Assembly: GCA_044228695.1 (NCBI GenBank)
Contig: JBGAUK010000026.1
Location: forward strand, 1-36,648
Reading direction: 5' to 3'
DNA length: 36,648 bases
Source: M0108 sp044228695
GTDB taxonomy: Bacteria; Pseudomonadota; Gammaproteobacteria; Chromatiales; Chromatiaceae
Below are positions 25,631 through 33,031 of the stretch, one piece after another. Below the pieces are notes generated by a model. It ran no database searches. It saw nothing but the letters and a program-made list of their open reading frames with translations, and was not told where the DNA came from. Within the stretch, counting starts at the first letter, position 1. Every line of letters starts with the position of its first letter. A program made the translations under genes and the position numbers.

Positions 25631-25800
25631 TCTGGGCCGAGGCAAGCTCCAGATCCTGTTTGACGTTTGTTAATGCCTGCTCTCAGGCATCCTCCTAGCA
25701 TCGTCAAGCATCCCTCCCTAACTGGGCTGCCTCCTTATCATCAAGACCGTCGGCGAAATCAATTCCTGGCCTCTGGAGCCGGGCCGCCTCCCTCTGGGGG

Positions 25801-27020
25801 TTGTTTGCCACGCTGCTGCTCCTGCTCCCCGCGGTGGCGGCGGAGGAACCGGATTCCGACATGAACTTTCGTATCGTCGCGGATCTAGCCCCCACGGAAA
25901 GAGCGAGCGAATTTACCGCCGATCACACCAAGTTCCAAGAACTCCAGGGACCCTTCGCCTCGGGTCCGGAGGTAACCCGGGCCTGCCTGTCCTGCCATAC
26001 CGAGGCCGGCCAACATTTTATGAAGTCGCTCCACTGGACTTGGGAATTCATTCATCCCAAGACCGGCCAGAAGTTGGGCAAGAAAACGCTCATCAACACC
26101 TTCTGCACCAATGCCCGGGGCAACGAGGGCATGTGCGCCCAATGTCATGCCGGCTATGGCTGGAAGGAGACAGCTTCGACTTCACCGACGAGACCAACAT
26201 CGACTGCCTGGTCTGCCACGACCGCACCGGCACCTACTACAAGACGCCCAATTCCTCGGGCAACCCGTCCTGTTCGGTGATGTTCGAAGGTAAGGCGCCC
26301 ATTGCCTGGGCACGGGTAGCCCAGGGCGTGGGCCTGCCAGGACGGGAAAACTGCGGCTCTTGCCACCTTTACGGTGGCGGCGGCGACGGGGTGAAACATG
26401 GTGATCTGGATTCATCCCTGGAACGGCCCTCACCCTCATTGGATGTCCACATGGATGCAGAGGGGCTGGATTTTGCCTGCACCAAGTGCCACGTCTACAA
26501 CCGGCATCTGGTTACCGGCAGCCGCTACCAGGTTCAGGCCCATGACCTGGGGGGACCGGCAAGCCGGGACAGCGCCGCGATGTCGCCACCTGCGACTCCT
26601 GCCATGGCTACCAGCCCCATCCCTCGACGAGCGTGACCGGGATCCTCGTCAATGTACCTGCACCCCTGGGGCGATGACGATGAGGCCTTCTGGGGCACCT
26701 ACGATTTCGGTCGCGCCATTACCGCCGGCATGGCCAAGCAGGGTATCCCCCCCTACAGCGGCGAGTATGGGTTCGTCGACACCGAATCCTTCTGGCCCAT
26801 CACCCATGTGGTGGCACCCAAGGAGGAAGCCCTGGCCTGCGATTCCTGCCATACCCGCGGCGGACGTATGACCGGAATCGAGGGCGTCTATGTGCCAGGG
26901 CGCGACCAAGGGGGCTGGCTGGATCGCATCGGCCTGCTCGCGGTGGGGCTGACCCTCTTGGGCGTCCTGTCGCATGCCGGCATCCGTCTGTTTAGCCACA
27001 AAAAGGGAGCCGCCACATGA
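25801..27020 (+). pseudogene. Broken octaheme c-type cytochrome, tetrathionate reductase family
   Basis: The intact family (OTR) is a periplasmic octaheme enzyme reducing tetrathionate, nitrite or hydroxylamine; here it has a C-terminal membrane anchor. Seven CxxCH sites survive in three frames: CLSCH, CAQCH, CLVCH, CGSCH, CTKCH, CDSCH and a last CDSCHTRGGR. A one-base loss near 26167 shifts the frame (…GYGWKE then DSFDFTDETN). A second shift occurs in the G6 run at 26549-26554. Soon after the sixth haem the frame hits a stop (about 26630), and the seventh-haem region expected there is absent; coding resumes at 26652 (LHPWGDDDEAFWGTYDFG) to the anchor. The 5' end also lacks an ATG, with only TTG at 25801 inside the signal-peptide region. 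Loss of function is likely. Confidence 0.82.
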
Positions 27021-27415
27021 ACACCCGCGTCGTCATGGTTTACCGGCGCTTCGAGCGCCTCTGGCACTGGACCCAGATGGCCTGCATCATGGTGCTCCTC
27101 TTTAGCGGCTGCGCCATTCGCGGCCTGCATCGCCTGATCGATTTTCAGACGGCGGTGACCTGGCACACCGGAACGGCTCTGCTCCTGCTGGCGGTTTTGC
27201 TATTCGCCGTCTTTTGGCTCTTCACTACCGGGGAATGGCGGCACTATCTGCCCACCACCCAAGGGCTGGGCAAGGTCATCCGCTACTATGCCTTCGGCAT
27301 TTTTCAGGGTGAGCGGCATCCTTACCACAAGGCCCTGCTGCGCAAGCATAACCCGCTACAGGCCATGACTTACGGGGTGCTCAAGCTGATACCTTGGTGC
27401 GCCAGGGGCCCCTGA
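27017..27415 (+). pseudogene. Truncated membrane cytochrome b (b561-like)
   Basis: The open frame gives 132 residues: RRFERLWHWTQMACIMVLLFSG, a second helix after TWHTGTALLLL, FWLFTTGEWRHYLPTT, YYAFGIFQGERHPYHKALLRKHNPLQAMTYGVLKLI. This matches the first two-thirds of the cytochrome b partner found with octaheme cytochromes, which then continues for two more helices with haem ligands. Homology stops at about 27390 and the frame runs only a few more codons. The start overlaps the end of the cytochrome remnant (ATGA). The opposite-strand hydrolase gene ends inside its tail, so a deletion joined the two loci. Confidence 0.8.
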
Positions 27416-28263
27416 CCCCGACGCACCCCGTCCAAAAAATCCAGCAGCTCCGGGATATGCCCCTCGATCCGGTCCACCGAGTCGTGTCCGGCCACCGCCA
27501 CTTCCAGCAGGCGCGCCCCGGGAGCGCGACAGTTGGCCAGGATGCGGCGCGCGTCCGCCACCGGCACGACGCGGTCGTCCTGACCATGGACCAGCAGGAT
27601 CGGGCAATCGATATGGCGGACGGTATTGAGAGGGGCGATGGCGTCGAACCGATGGCCGATGACCCACTCCACATAGCGGATCACCAGACGGGTGACGAAG
27701 GCCGGCGAAAGCAGGGGGCGCAGGTAGCGCTCGGTCACCTCGGCGGGATGGGCAAAGGCGGCGATGCTGTTCACGGCGGCGATAGCCGGATTGCGCGAGG
27801 TCTCGAGCAGGGCGGCGCCCGCGCCGACCGAGTGGCCCAGAACGGCGATGCACCCAGCGCGGCTGGGGTGATGCCTCCCGAGCCAGGCGACGGCCATGCC
27901 GAGGTCCTCGGCGAAGCGCGGCAGGGAGGAAAAGGTGTCCGCATCACTGTTGCCGTGGTTGCGGGCGTCGCACAGCAGGACATTGAGACCCCCGCGCCGC
28001 AGGGGCGCGGCCAGGGGCAACAAGTGTTCCGCGTTGCTCCCCCACCCGTGCAGTATCACCAGGGTGCCCTGGACACCCGGCGCTGGCAGCAGCCAGCCAA
28101 ACAGGGAGCGGCCGCGCGCGGTGGGGATGCGGACCTCCTCGAAGGCGAGGCCATAATCCGCGGGAGACCCTTGCTCGCGCACCCGCGGGGCACGAAAGCC
28201 CAGGTGCACGCCCAGCGGGATTACAGCGAGAACCGCCAGGAGGATCAGGCTGAACGTGACCAT
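27370..28263 (-). CDS. Membrane-anchored alpha/beta hydrolase
   Basis: A 297-residue protein with one N-terminal membrane helix (about 2-20) and an alpha/beta-hydrolase domain. The oxyanion region is LVILHGWGSNAEHL; the nucleophile elbow is VLGHSVGAG; the acid lies in LLVHGQDDRVVPV; and the base is in VAGHDSVDRIEGH. The substrate cannot be told: esterase or thioesterase are the safest guesses. ATG at 28263 was preferred to the longer frame because it begins the hydrophobic anchor. The last 15 or so codons run over the remnant of the cytochrome b gene on the other strand and are probably not original. It begins 25 bases after the DsrE-like gene, in one operon. Confidence 0.8.
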   Translation of the reverse strand: MVTFSLILLAVLAVIPLGVHLGFRAPRVREQGSPADYGLAFEEVRIPTARGRSLFGWLLPAPGVQGTLVILHGWGSNAEHLLPLAAPLRRGGLNVLLCDARNHGNSDADTFSSLPRFAEDLGMAVAWLGRHHPSRAGCIAVLGHSVGAGAALLETSRNPAIAAVNSIAAFAHPAEVTERYLRPLLSPAFVTRLVIRYVEWVIGHRFDAIAPLNTVRHIDCPILLVHGQDDRVVPVADARRILANCRAPGARLLEVAVAGHDSVDRIEGHIPELLDFLDGVRRGQGPLAHQGISLSTP

Positions 28264-28288
28264 CAAGCGCCGGGGAGGGCCGCGGGTA

Positions 28289-28705
28289 TCAGAAGGTAAA
28301 CACCTTGCGGTTGGGCTCCAACAGGGCACGGCCCATGTCGGCGGGTTTGGCCGGGCTAATACCTTCCTTGAGATCCTCGGGCTTGTGCCCGCTGTTCGGT
28401 AGATAGAGGGCGCAGACCGAGGCGGTGGCACCCTTCTTCAGGGCGCCATCCAGCAGTTGCGCCGGGGTGACGTTGTTTGGCTTGAGGGGCTCGCCCTTGG
28501 CCTCCTTCAGCGCGAGATCACCGGCCTGATCGCACAGCAGGATGCTGACCTGCGCGCCCTGCTCCTGCATCTGATTAGCCAGTACCAGGGCCATACCCTG
28601 GGTCAGGGTATCGTCCTCGGTGATCACCAGGGTCACTGGCTGGGCTTCCGCCAGGGCCAGGGTCGAGCCCAGGGTCAGGGCAAGGGCACAGAGGGTCTTA
28701 TTCAT
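28289..28705 (-). CDS. Periplasmic DsrE-like protein
   Basis: A 138-residue protein with a signal peptide (about 1-19, ALA) and a DsrE/DsrF-like fold: VTLVITEDDTLTQGMALVLANQMQEQGAQVSILLCDQAG, then TPAQLLDGALKKGATASVCALYLPNSG. The cysteine in ASVCALYL sits at the position of the sulfur-binding cysteine of DsrE-type proteins. Cytoplasmic DsrE proteins carry persulfide sulfur; an exported version would act on periplasmic sulfur or as a thiol carrier, which is inference. GAGGAG lies about 9 bases before the ATG at 28705; the longer frame upstream has no homology. Confidence 0.82.
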   Translation of the reverse strand: MNKTLCALALTLGSTLALAEAQPVTLVITEDDTLTQGMALVLANQMQEQGAQVSILLCDQAGDLALKEAKGEPLKPNNVTPAQLLDGALKKGATASVCALYLPNSGHKPEDLKEGISPAKPADMGRALLEPNRKVFTF

Positions 28706-28784
28706 GATTGCTACTCCTCGACAGGATGGTGTAAGTGGGGAAGAGGTCATGGCCGGCACTGGGCTGGTGATCCTGGCAAGGACC

Positions 28785-28907
28785 CTAACCCGGGGGGCTG
28801 GATGCCACCTGACGGACCTGAGCCCCATCAAGAACCGCGGCCTCGGGTTGGGTATGCAGCATCATGAGCGCCAGCACGAGACCGGTAATGAGCGTGGACT
28901 TGAGCAT
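28785..28907 (-). CDS. Forty-residue exported or membrane peptide
   Basis: The frame encodes MLKSTLITGLVLALMMLHTQ followed by PEAAVLDGAQVRQVASSPPG and a TAG stop. GGAGG stands 6 bases before the ATG, an excellent ribosome site. The first 20 residues form a positively charged start and hydrophobic core, so it is either a secreted peptide of about 17 residues or a single-pass membrane peptide. It could also be the 5' remnant of a longer gene. It lies between the DUF2892 and DsrE-like genes on the same strand. Confidence 0.55.
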   Translation of the reverse strand: MLKSTLITGLVLALMMLHTQPEAAVLDGAQVRQVASSPPG

Positions 28908-29008
28908 CCAAACCTCCAGGGGGTTAAGGGCGAGACCAGGATTTGACGGCGACCAGGCCGGACGGGACCAACCGGGTAGCCCGGTTGGGACGTCCGGGGA
29001 CTTGCCGC

Positions 29009-29206
29009 TTAATTATTGGTCGGGCAGGTCTTGATGCCCAACAGGGTGTAGGCCGGGCACCAGCCGATAGCGGCGGTGAGGAGGGGGACGACACCAATCC
29101 AGCCCCAGATGCCAATGTTGCCGGTCAGCGTGAGGGCGATCAGGACCAGGCCGACGATGGCGCGCAGGGAGCGGTCGATGGTGCCAGCATTCTTGGTGAA
29201 ATTCAT
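29009..29206 (-). CDS. DUF2892 small membrane protein
   Basis: A 65-residue protein of the DUF2892 (YgaP-type inner-membrane) family: NAGTIDRSLRAIVGLVLIALTL, then GWIGVVPLLTAAIGWCPAYTLLGIKTC. Two membrane helices are predicted. Cys50 and Cys61 near the end are the conserved pair that in related proteins is close to rhodanese or persulfide chemistry. It heads the operon DUF2892, small peptide, DsrE-like, hydrolase. GGAGA precedes the ATG, and a GAGCCT/AGGCTC hairpin (29237-29252) sits in its leader. Confidence 0.9.
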   Translation of the reverse strand: MNFTKNAGTIDRSLRAIVGLVLIALTLTGNIGIWGWIGVVPLLTAAIGWCPAYTLLGIKTCPTNN

Positions 29207-29236
29207 GTGACTAATCTCCGTACTAGGTTTTTTCTG

Positions 29237-29252
29237 GAGCCTCTGAAGGCTC
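29237..29252. promoter_or_regulatory. Leader hairpin upstream of DUF2892 gene
   Basis: GAGCCT and AGGCTC pair perfectly around CTGA, about 31 bases before the DUF2892 start, next to a T6 run (A6 in the transcript). It is not a terminator in the minus direction because the A-run, not a U-run, follows. Possible regulatory hairpin. Confidence 0.25.
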
Positions 29253-29403
29253 GGGTTGGGTGGAACTTAAAATAAACAGTCGGGGAATAGGCCCCTTGCC
29301 CTGACCAGGTCACCCGCACTCGCCCTCCGGGAAGGGGTCGGGGGCACATCGAACCCGACAGGGTGGGGCTTCATGTACCCTTGGGGTGGACAAACAAGGC
29401 CGG

Positions 29404-29826
29404 CTAGCCGGGTCCCGCCAGGCGGACCTGGCCGAGGTTCCGACCTGGGTTATGACCCGGTTCGTGCTCATCATCATGCTCGTGGTCATGCGGCAGCCCG
29501 GGGGCGAGGGCCACCCCTGCCGCCACCCGGGAGGCGGCCTGAACTGGATCGGATTCACTGGTCACGAATACTCGGATGCCATGTCGGCTCAGACGCTGCA
29601 CGAACCCCTGGCCCGCGCCCTGGGTGATCAGGGCCTCAAGCCTTGCCAGGAAGAGTGGATGATCCTCGCCATGGTAGGCGTGCAGGGACATCTCCGCCGG
29701 CAGGTCGATTCGGTCCACCTCGGTTGGCAGGCCCTGACTGTCCGTCTCGTAAACCAGAAAGCGGCGGGTTTTGCCGGCATGGCCCGTGATGGTTTTGAAG
29801 TTTTGGCTGGTAATGGCGATACGCAT
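29404..29826 (-). CDS. NifX-like protein with His-rich tail
   Basis: A 140-residue protein of the NifX/NafY-like dinitrogenase cofactor family: it opens MRIAITSQNFKTITGHAGKTRRFLVYE, continues LPAEMSLHAYHGEDHPLFLARLEALITQGAGQGFVQRLSRHGIRVFVTSE, and ends with a tail rich in His, Asp and Glu (HDHEHDDEHEPGHNPG) likely to bind metal. ATG at 29826 starts the conserved strand; the upstream 33 codons are not family-like. No nif gene is nearby. A metal-cluster chaperone role is inference. Confidence 0.85.
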   Translation of the reverse strand: MRIAITSQNFKTITGHAGKTRRFLVYETDSQGLPTEVDRIDLPAEMSLHAYHGEDHPLFLARLEALITQGAGQGFVQRLSRHGIRVFVTSESDPVQAASRVAAGVALAPGLPHDHEHDDEHEPGHNPGRNLGQVRLAGPG

Positions 29827-29946
29827 CGTTAAATTGGCCTTGGCTAGGGTTTCTGAAAATTCATCCGACGGCGCTTGGGCGTCGGATAGCTGTCTTACTG
29901 GTGGGGGTGGAGGAGGACGGATCAAGGTCGCCCTTCCCCGTGGCCC

Positions 29947-30393
29947 TCAGGGCGTGGCCTCCTCGATATCGGTCCTCTTGACCTGGATGCCATGGTCCCC
30001 AAGCCAACCGACATCCAACACCCAGCGTACCTGGCGGACATCCGACTGCTCCTGAACCCGTTCCATGGCCCGTTTCTGGGCGTCGATGAGGCGCTGCTGC
30101 GCGGCGACCATGCGCGGATCATCCTGGGCCAGATGGGCTAATTCCGGGTAAAGGACAGGCAGAAAGAGGACGGCCGGGAAGGCGAAGGACCGCGGGGTCG
30201 AGAGGATGGCAACCCCATCGCTGAACTCGGTCACCCGAAAGGCATAGGGGTAAGCAGCCACTTTCGGATCCGCCTCCAGCATCTCATTTAGCTCCCAAAC
30301 CCTGGGTGTCCAGAGCGAATAGAGCCAGAAGAGGACCAGGCCCAGCGCCAGGGACGCCAGGCCGATGCTGTAGTTACGGGTAAAAGTATCCAT
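29947..30393 (-). CDS. Unknown membrane-anchored protein
   Basis: A 148-residue protein. Residues about 8-27 (IGLASLALGLVLFWLYSLW) form an N-terminal anchor; the rest is soluble and probably periplasmic. It carries a short helical, charged region (RMVAAQQRLIDAQKRAMERVQEQSD) and a C-terminal strand-rich piece. I do not recognise a named family. ATG at 30393 precedes the hydrophobic segment and has GAGAGG upstream; an upstream in-frame codon would add 19 unlikely residues. It ends 21 bases before the next upstream frame of the NifX-like gene, so the pair may be co-transcribed. Confidence 0.7.
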   Translation of the reverse strand: MDTFTRNYSIGLASLALGLVLFWLYSLWTPRVWELNEMLEADPKVAAYPYAFRVTEFSDGVAILSTPRSFAFPAVLFLPVLYPELAHLAQDDPRMVAAQQRLIDAQKRAMERVQEQSDVRQVRWVLDVGWLGDHGIQVKRTDIEEATP

Positions 30394-30618
30394 CGATGAT
30401 GGGCCTCTCGGGAATTCGTCAAGGACAGGGGCCGAAGCGGCCCGGGCCATTCCCGAGCAAAACTATAGGAAGTAGACCCCGGTGTCATTGCGCAATCGCA
30501 AAGGGCCGGGACAGCAGGGGAGATTTCAGCCAAAGGTAGCGACCCTCAGGCATCCGCCAATTGCCACACCCGCGCCGATGCCTCTTGGGCCCATAGCAGG
30601 AGGGCCGGGTGGGGGCTG

Positions 30619-30692
30619 GCGGGGGTGTTGACAGCAGGGATGCTGTCGCCAAGCCTACAGGGACGTATTCACGGCGTCCCCCGCCAGACACC
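30619..30692. repeat. Structured element with two hairpins, possible dispersed repeat
   Basis: GACAGCA/TGCTGTC (30630-30636 and 30641-30647, loop GGGA) is followed by a single-stranded CGCCAAGCCTACA and then GGGACG/CGTCCC (30660-30665 and 30675-30680, loop TATTCACGG). GGTGT at 30624-30628 and ACACC at 30688-30692 could close both hairpins. The words CCTACAGGGACG and TTCACGGCGTCCC recall an intergenic element I associate with several gammaproteobacteria, from memory only. Could be a small structured RNA or a mobile repeat. Confidence 0.45.
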
Positions 30693-30764
30693 ACCCGGCC
30701 CGGGATACCGTGAACTGGAACACGCGATAGCCCGCATTCTTCACGCAAAGGTAACGAAAGAATA

Positions 30765-30778
30765 TTAGCATTGGCTAA
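30765..30778. promoter_or_regulatory. AT-rich inverted repeat before the antiporter operon
   Basis: TTAGC and GCTAA are perfect inverted copies around ATTG, giving TTAGCATTGGCTAA. A TAAAAT word (30776-30781) overlaps it as a possible -10, but no good -35 is seen. It is about 140 bases before the first antiporter gene and shares TTAGCAT with sites at 18333 and 24288. Confidence 0.45.
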
Positions 30779-30916
30779 AATATCGAGGCGGTGGCACACT
30801 GATCAGCCTTGTTAATGCTGGACCCGTGCCCTCCCCGTCACTCTCCAGGCCCCCGGTTTTGCCGGCGGCGGTCGGTGACAGCCTCTTCTCCCCCAAATGT
30901 TGGCCCTGATCGACTC

Positions 30917-31396
30917 ATGATCCCGCTGTTCTCCATCCTGCTCATCCTGTGGTTGATGCTCAACGCCTCCCTGGCCCCGGATGTCCTCATCCTGGGCCTG
31001 GTGACGGCCCTGGTGATCGCCGGCTTGTTCCGCGGCAGCCTGTCCCCCTTGACCGAGTTCAAGGCCACCCCGGCGGCCTTGCGGGCGGCTCCCCTCTACC
31101 TGCTGTATTTCCTGAAGGAACTGGTCCGCTCCAACCTGCGCCTGGCCAACGTCGTCCTGTCGCCTTCCCTGCCCCTGAACCCCGGCATCGTCAAGGTGCG
31201 CACCCGGCTCACCAGCCGCATGGGGCGCCTCTTGCTCGCCAGTTCCATCACCCTGACACCGGGAACCCTGACGGTGGCCTTACAGGGCGAATGGCTCTAC
31301 ATCCATTGGGTGCGGGTGGATGCCGACGACATCGAAGGGGCCACGGCCAGCATCGTCGCCGGTTTCGAGCGCTATCTGGAGGTCATGTATGGTTGA
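30917..31396 (+). CDS. mnhE: Mrp/Mnh antiporter subunit E
   Basis: A 159-residue membrane protein. It opens IPLFSILLILWLMLNASLAPDVLILGLVTALVIAGLF and later has the MnhE signature LANVVLSPSLPLNPGIVKVRTRLTSRMGRLLLASSITLTPGTLTVAL. It is a small subunit of the multi-component cation/proton antiporter. The longer frame upstream is not family-like; ATG at 30917 is chosen although its ribosome site is weak. It overlaps the next gene by 8 bases. Confidence 0.9.
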   Translation: MIPLFSILLILWLMLNASLAPDVLILGLVTALVIAGLFRGSLSPLTEFKATPAALRAAPLYLLYFLKELVRSNLRLANVVLSPSLPLNPGIVKVRTRLTSRMGRLLLASSITLTPGTLTVALQGEWLYIHWVRVDADDIEGATASIVAGFERYLEVMYG

Positions 31397-31649
31397 GTTC
31401 CTCCTGGCCCTGGCGGCCGGCCTGGCCGGGGTCGCCTTCCTGCTGGCCCTCTGGCGCTTCTTCCAGGGCCCCACGGCGGCCGACCGGGTGGTGGCCTTTG
31501 ATGTCCTGACCATCATCGCCATCACCGGCATCCTGCTGACCGCCCTGGTCGCGGGGCGCGGCATCTACCTCGATATAGCCCTCATTTACGCCCTCCTCTC
31601 CTTCCTAGGGGTGATTGTGGTCGCCCGTTACCTGGAGGGGGGGCTCTGA
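31389..31649 (+). CDS. mnhF: Mrp/Mnh antiporter subunit F
   Basis: An 86-residue protein with three membrane helices: VEFLLALAAGLAGVAFLLALW, then the conserved GPTAADRVVAFDVLTIIAITGILL and LDIALIYALLSFLGVIVVARYL. The GPTAADRVVAFD motif is characteristic of MnhF/MrpF. It overlaps the end of mnhE by 8 bases and the start of mnhG by one. Confidence 0.92.
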   Translation: MVEFLLALAAGLAGVAFLLALWRFFQGPTAADRVVAFDVLTIIAITGILLTALVAGRGIYLDIALIYALLSFLGVIVVARYLEGGL

Positions 31650-32005
31650 TGGATGCCAGCCTCTATGCCGTAACGCCGCTCAACCTGCTGGGCGCTCTCC
31701 TGCTGGTCGCGGGCGCCGCCTTCCTGCTGCTGGGCGGCCTGGGACTGGTGCGCATGCCCGACGTCTTCAACCGCATCCAGGCCGGCACCAAGGCCACCAC
31801 CCTGGGCACCCTTCTGAGCCTGGCCGGCATGGGCTGCCTGCGCCCCGACTGGGGGCTCAAGCTGCTGCTCATCGGCCTCTTCATCCTCTTTACCAACCCC
31901 TTATCGTCCCAGGTCCTGGCCCGCGCGGCGCACCGGGTTGGCCTTAAGAAGTCGCCCCTGACCCGGGTGGACCGCCTGGCGGAAGACACCGGAGAGGCGC
32001 CATGA
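31649..32005 (+). CDS. mnhG: Mrp/Mnh antiporter subunit G
   Basis: A 118-residue membrane protein with the MnhG/PhaG signature GLGLVRMPDVFNRIQAGTKATTLGTLLSLAG and a final helix KLLLIGLFILFTNPLSSQVLARAAHR. The ATG shares a base with the preceding TGA (TGATG); the stop overlaps the next ATG as ATGA. A small assembly subunit of the antiporter. Confidence 0.92.
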   Translation: MDASLYAVTPLNLLGALLLVAGAAFLLLGGLGLVRMPDVFNRIQAGTKATTLGTLLSLAGMGCLRPDWGLKLLLIGLFILFTNPLSSQVLARAAHRVGLKKSPLTRVDRLAEDTGEAP

Positions 32006-32271
32006 GCGACCTGACCCTGATCCTGGCCGGCCTGCTGGGCCTGGCGATGATCGTCGCGGCCCTGGTCGCCATCAGCGGCCGCTCCCTGCCCATCGCCATC
32101 CTGGCCTCGGGCCTGGTGAGCCTCCTCGCCTCGGTGCTCTTCCTAGTCCTGGCGGCCCCGGACGTCGCCATGACCGAGGCGGCCATCGGCAGCGGCCTAA
32201 CCACCTTCCTCTTCTTTTTCGTGCTGGGCCGGTTGCGGCGCGGCGGACCCGAGGTTGACGACCATGATTAA
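32002..32271 (+). CDS. DUF4040 (MbhD-like) antiporter subunit
   Basis: An 89-residue, three-helix protein: LTLILAGLLGLAMIVAALVAISGRSLPIAILASGLVSLLASVLFLVLAAPDVAMTEAAIGSGLTTFLFFFVL. The APDVAMTEAAIG motif is that of the DUF4040/MbhD unit, which in classical Mrp systems is fused into MnhA and in Mbh hydrogenase is a separate subunit. Overlaps mnhG by 4 bases and the next gene by 8. Confidence 0.88.
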   Translation: MSDLTLILAGLLGLAMIVAALVAISGRSLPIAILASGLVSLLASVLFLVLAAPDVAMTEAAIGSGLTTFLFFFVLGRLRRGGPEVDDHD

Positions 32272-33031
32272 GCGTCTGGCCGCCCTGCTGCTGCTATCCG
32301 TCCTGGGTGCCCTCTTCGCCAGCCTGCTGATGGGGTACACCCCGGACCAGGCCCTGAACCCAACCGCCCGCTACTACGCCGAACGCACCGCCCCGGACCT
32401 GGGCGCCGCCAACCTGGTGACCGCCATCGTCATCAGCTACCGCGGCCTGGATACCCTGGGGGAGGTCACCGTGCTCTTCCTGGCGGCGGCCATCGTCGGC
32501 CTGGTCCTGGCGGGATCTGGGTCGAGGTCGGGGTCCCGACCGGGGGCTGACCCGGGGGCGGAGCGCGGGGCAAAGGACCGGCCGGGCGCGGCTAACCCCG
32601 GCCGGCGGGGCGCCCCGGTCCCGGTGGGCGAACTGCTTACCACCGGCAGTCAGCTGCTGACACCCATGATCCTGTTGCTGGGGGTCTATGTCTTCGCCAA
32701 CGGCCACCTGACACCAGGCGGCGGCTTCCAGGGCGGCGCCATCCTGGCCTCGGCGACCCTGCTCCTGCTGTTGGCCGAACCCCTCAAGCGCCTGAGCCAC
32801 CGCCTGATCGCGGGTCTGGAGGCCCTCTCCGGCCTGCTCTTCGTCGGCATCGCCCTCCTGGGCCTGGTCCTGGCCGGAGGCTTTCTCGACAACCGTATCC
32901 TGCCCCTGGGCACCCTGGGGAATCTCTTTTCCGCCGGCGCCATCCCCCTCATCTCGGCCCTGATCGGGCTCAAGGTCGGCGCCGAATTCTCCTCCATCCT
33001 CGCCAGCCTGTCCGAGGCGGAGGAATCCTGA
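32264..33031 (+). CDS. MbhE-MnhB fusion antiporter subunit
   Basis: A 255-residue membrane protein joining two units. Residues 1-83 match MbhE (NLVTAIVISYRGLDTLGEVTVLFLAAAIVGLVL). Residues 84-119 are a low-complexity Gly/Arg/Ser/Pro linker. Residues 120-255 match MnhB (TTGSQLLTPMILLLGVYVFANGHLTPGGGFQGGAILASATLLL). The ATG at 32264 overlaps the DUF4040 stop by 8 bases. Such units are usually separate or part of MnhA/MnhB, so the fused form is a useful lineage marker. Confidence 0.88.
   Translation: MIKRLAALLLLSVLGALFASLLMGYTPDQALNPTARYYAERTAPDLGAANLVTAIVISYRGLDTLGEVTVLFLAAAIVGLVLAGSGSRSGSRPGADPGAERGAKDRPGAANPGRRGAPVPVGELLTTGSQLLTPMILLLGVYVFANGHLTPGGGFQGGAILASATLLLLLAEPLKRLSHRLIAGLEALSGLLFVGIALLGLVLAGGFLDNRILPLGTLGNLFSAGAIPLISALIGLKVGAEFSSILASLSEAEES

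Larger units (their letters stand above)
30394..30916. other. 523-base divergent intergenic region
   Basis: No convincing gene; one open frame of 104 codons on the minus strand lacks a ribosome site and any family look. The region holds a structured element at 30619-30692 and an AT-rich inverted repeat at 30765-30778, and must contain the promoters of the antiporter operon and of the unknown gene to its left. Confidence 0.5.

Noticed and set aside
29231..29252. Terminator for the NifX-like gene
   Set aside because: The T6 run precedes the hairpin on the plus strand and becomes an A-run in the minus transcript, so it cannot be an intrinsic terminator for that gene.
30485..30799. 104-codon minus-strand frame in the antiporter leader
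   Set aside because: Covers a structured non-coding element and an AT-rich dyad; no ribosome site, no family look.
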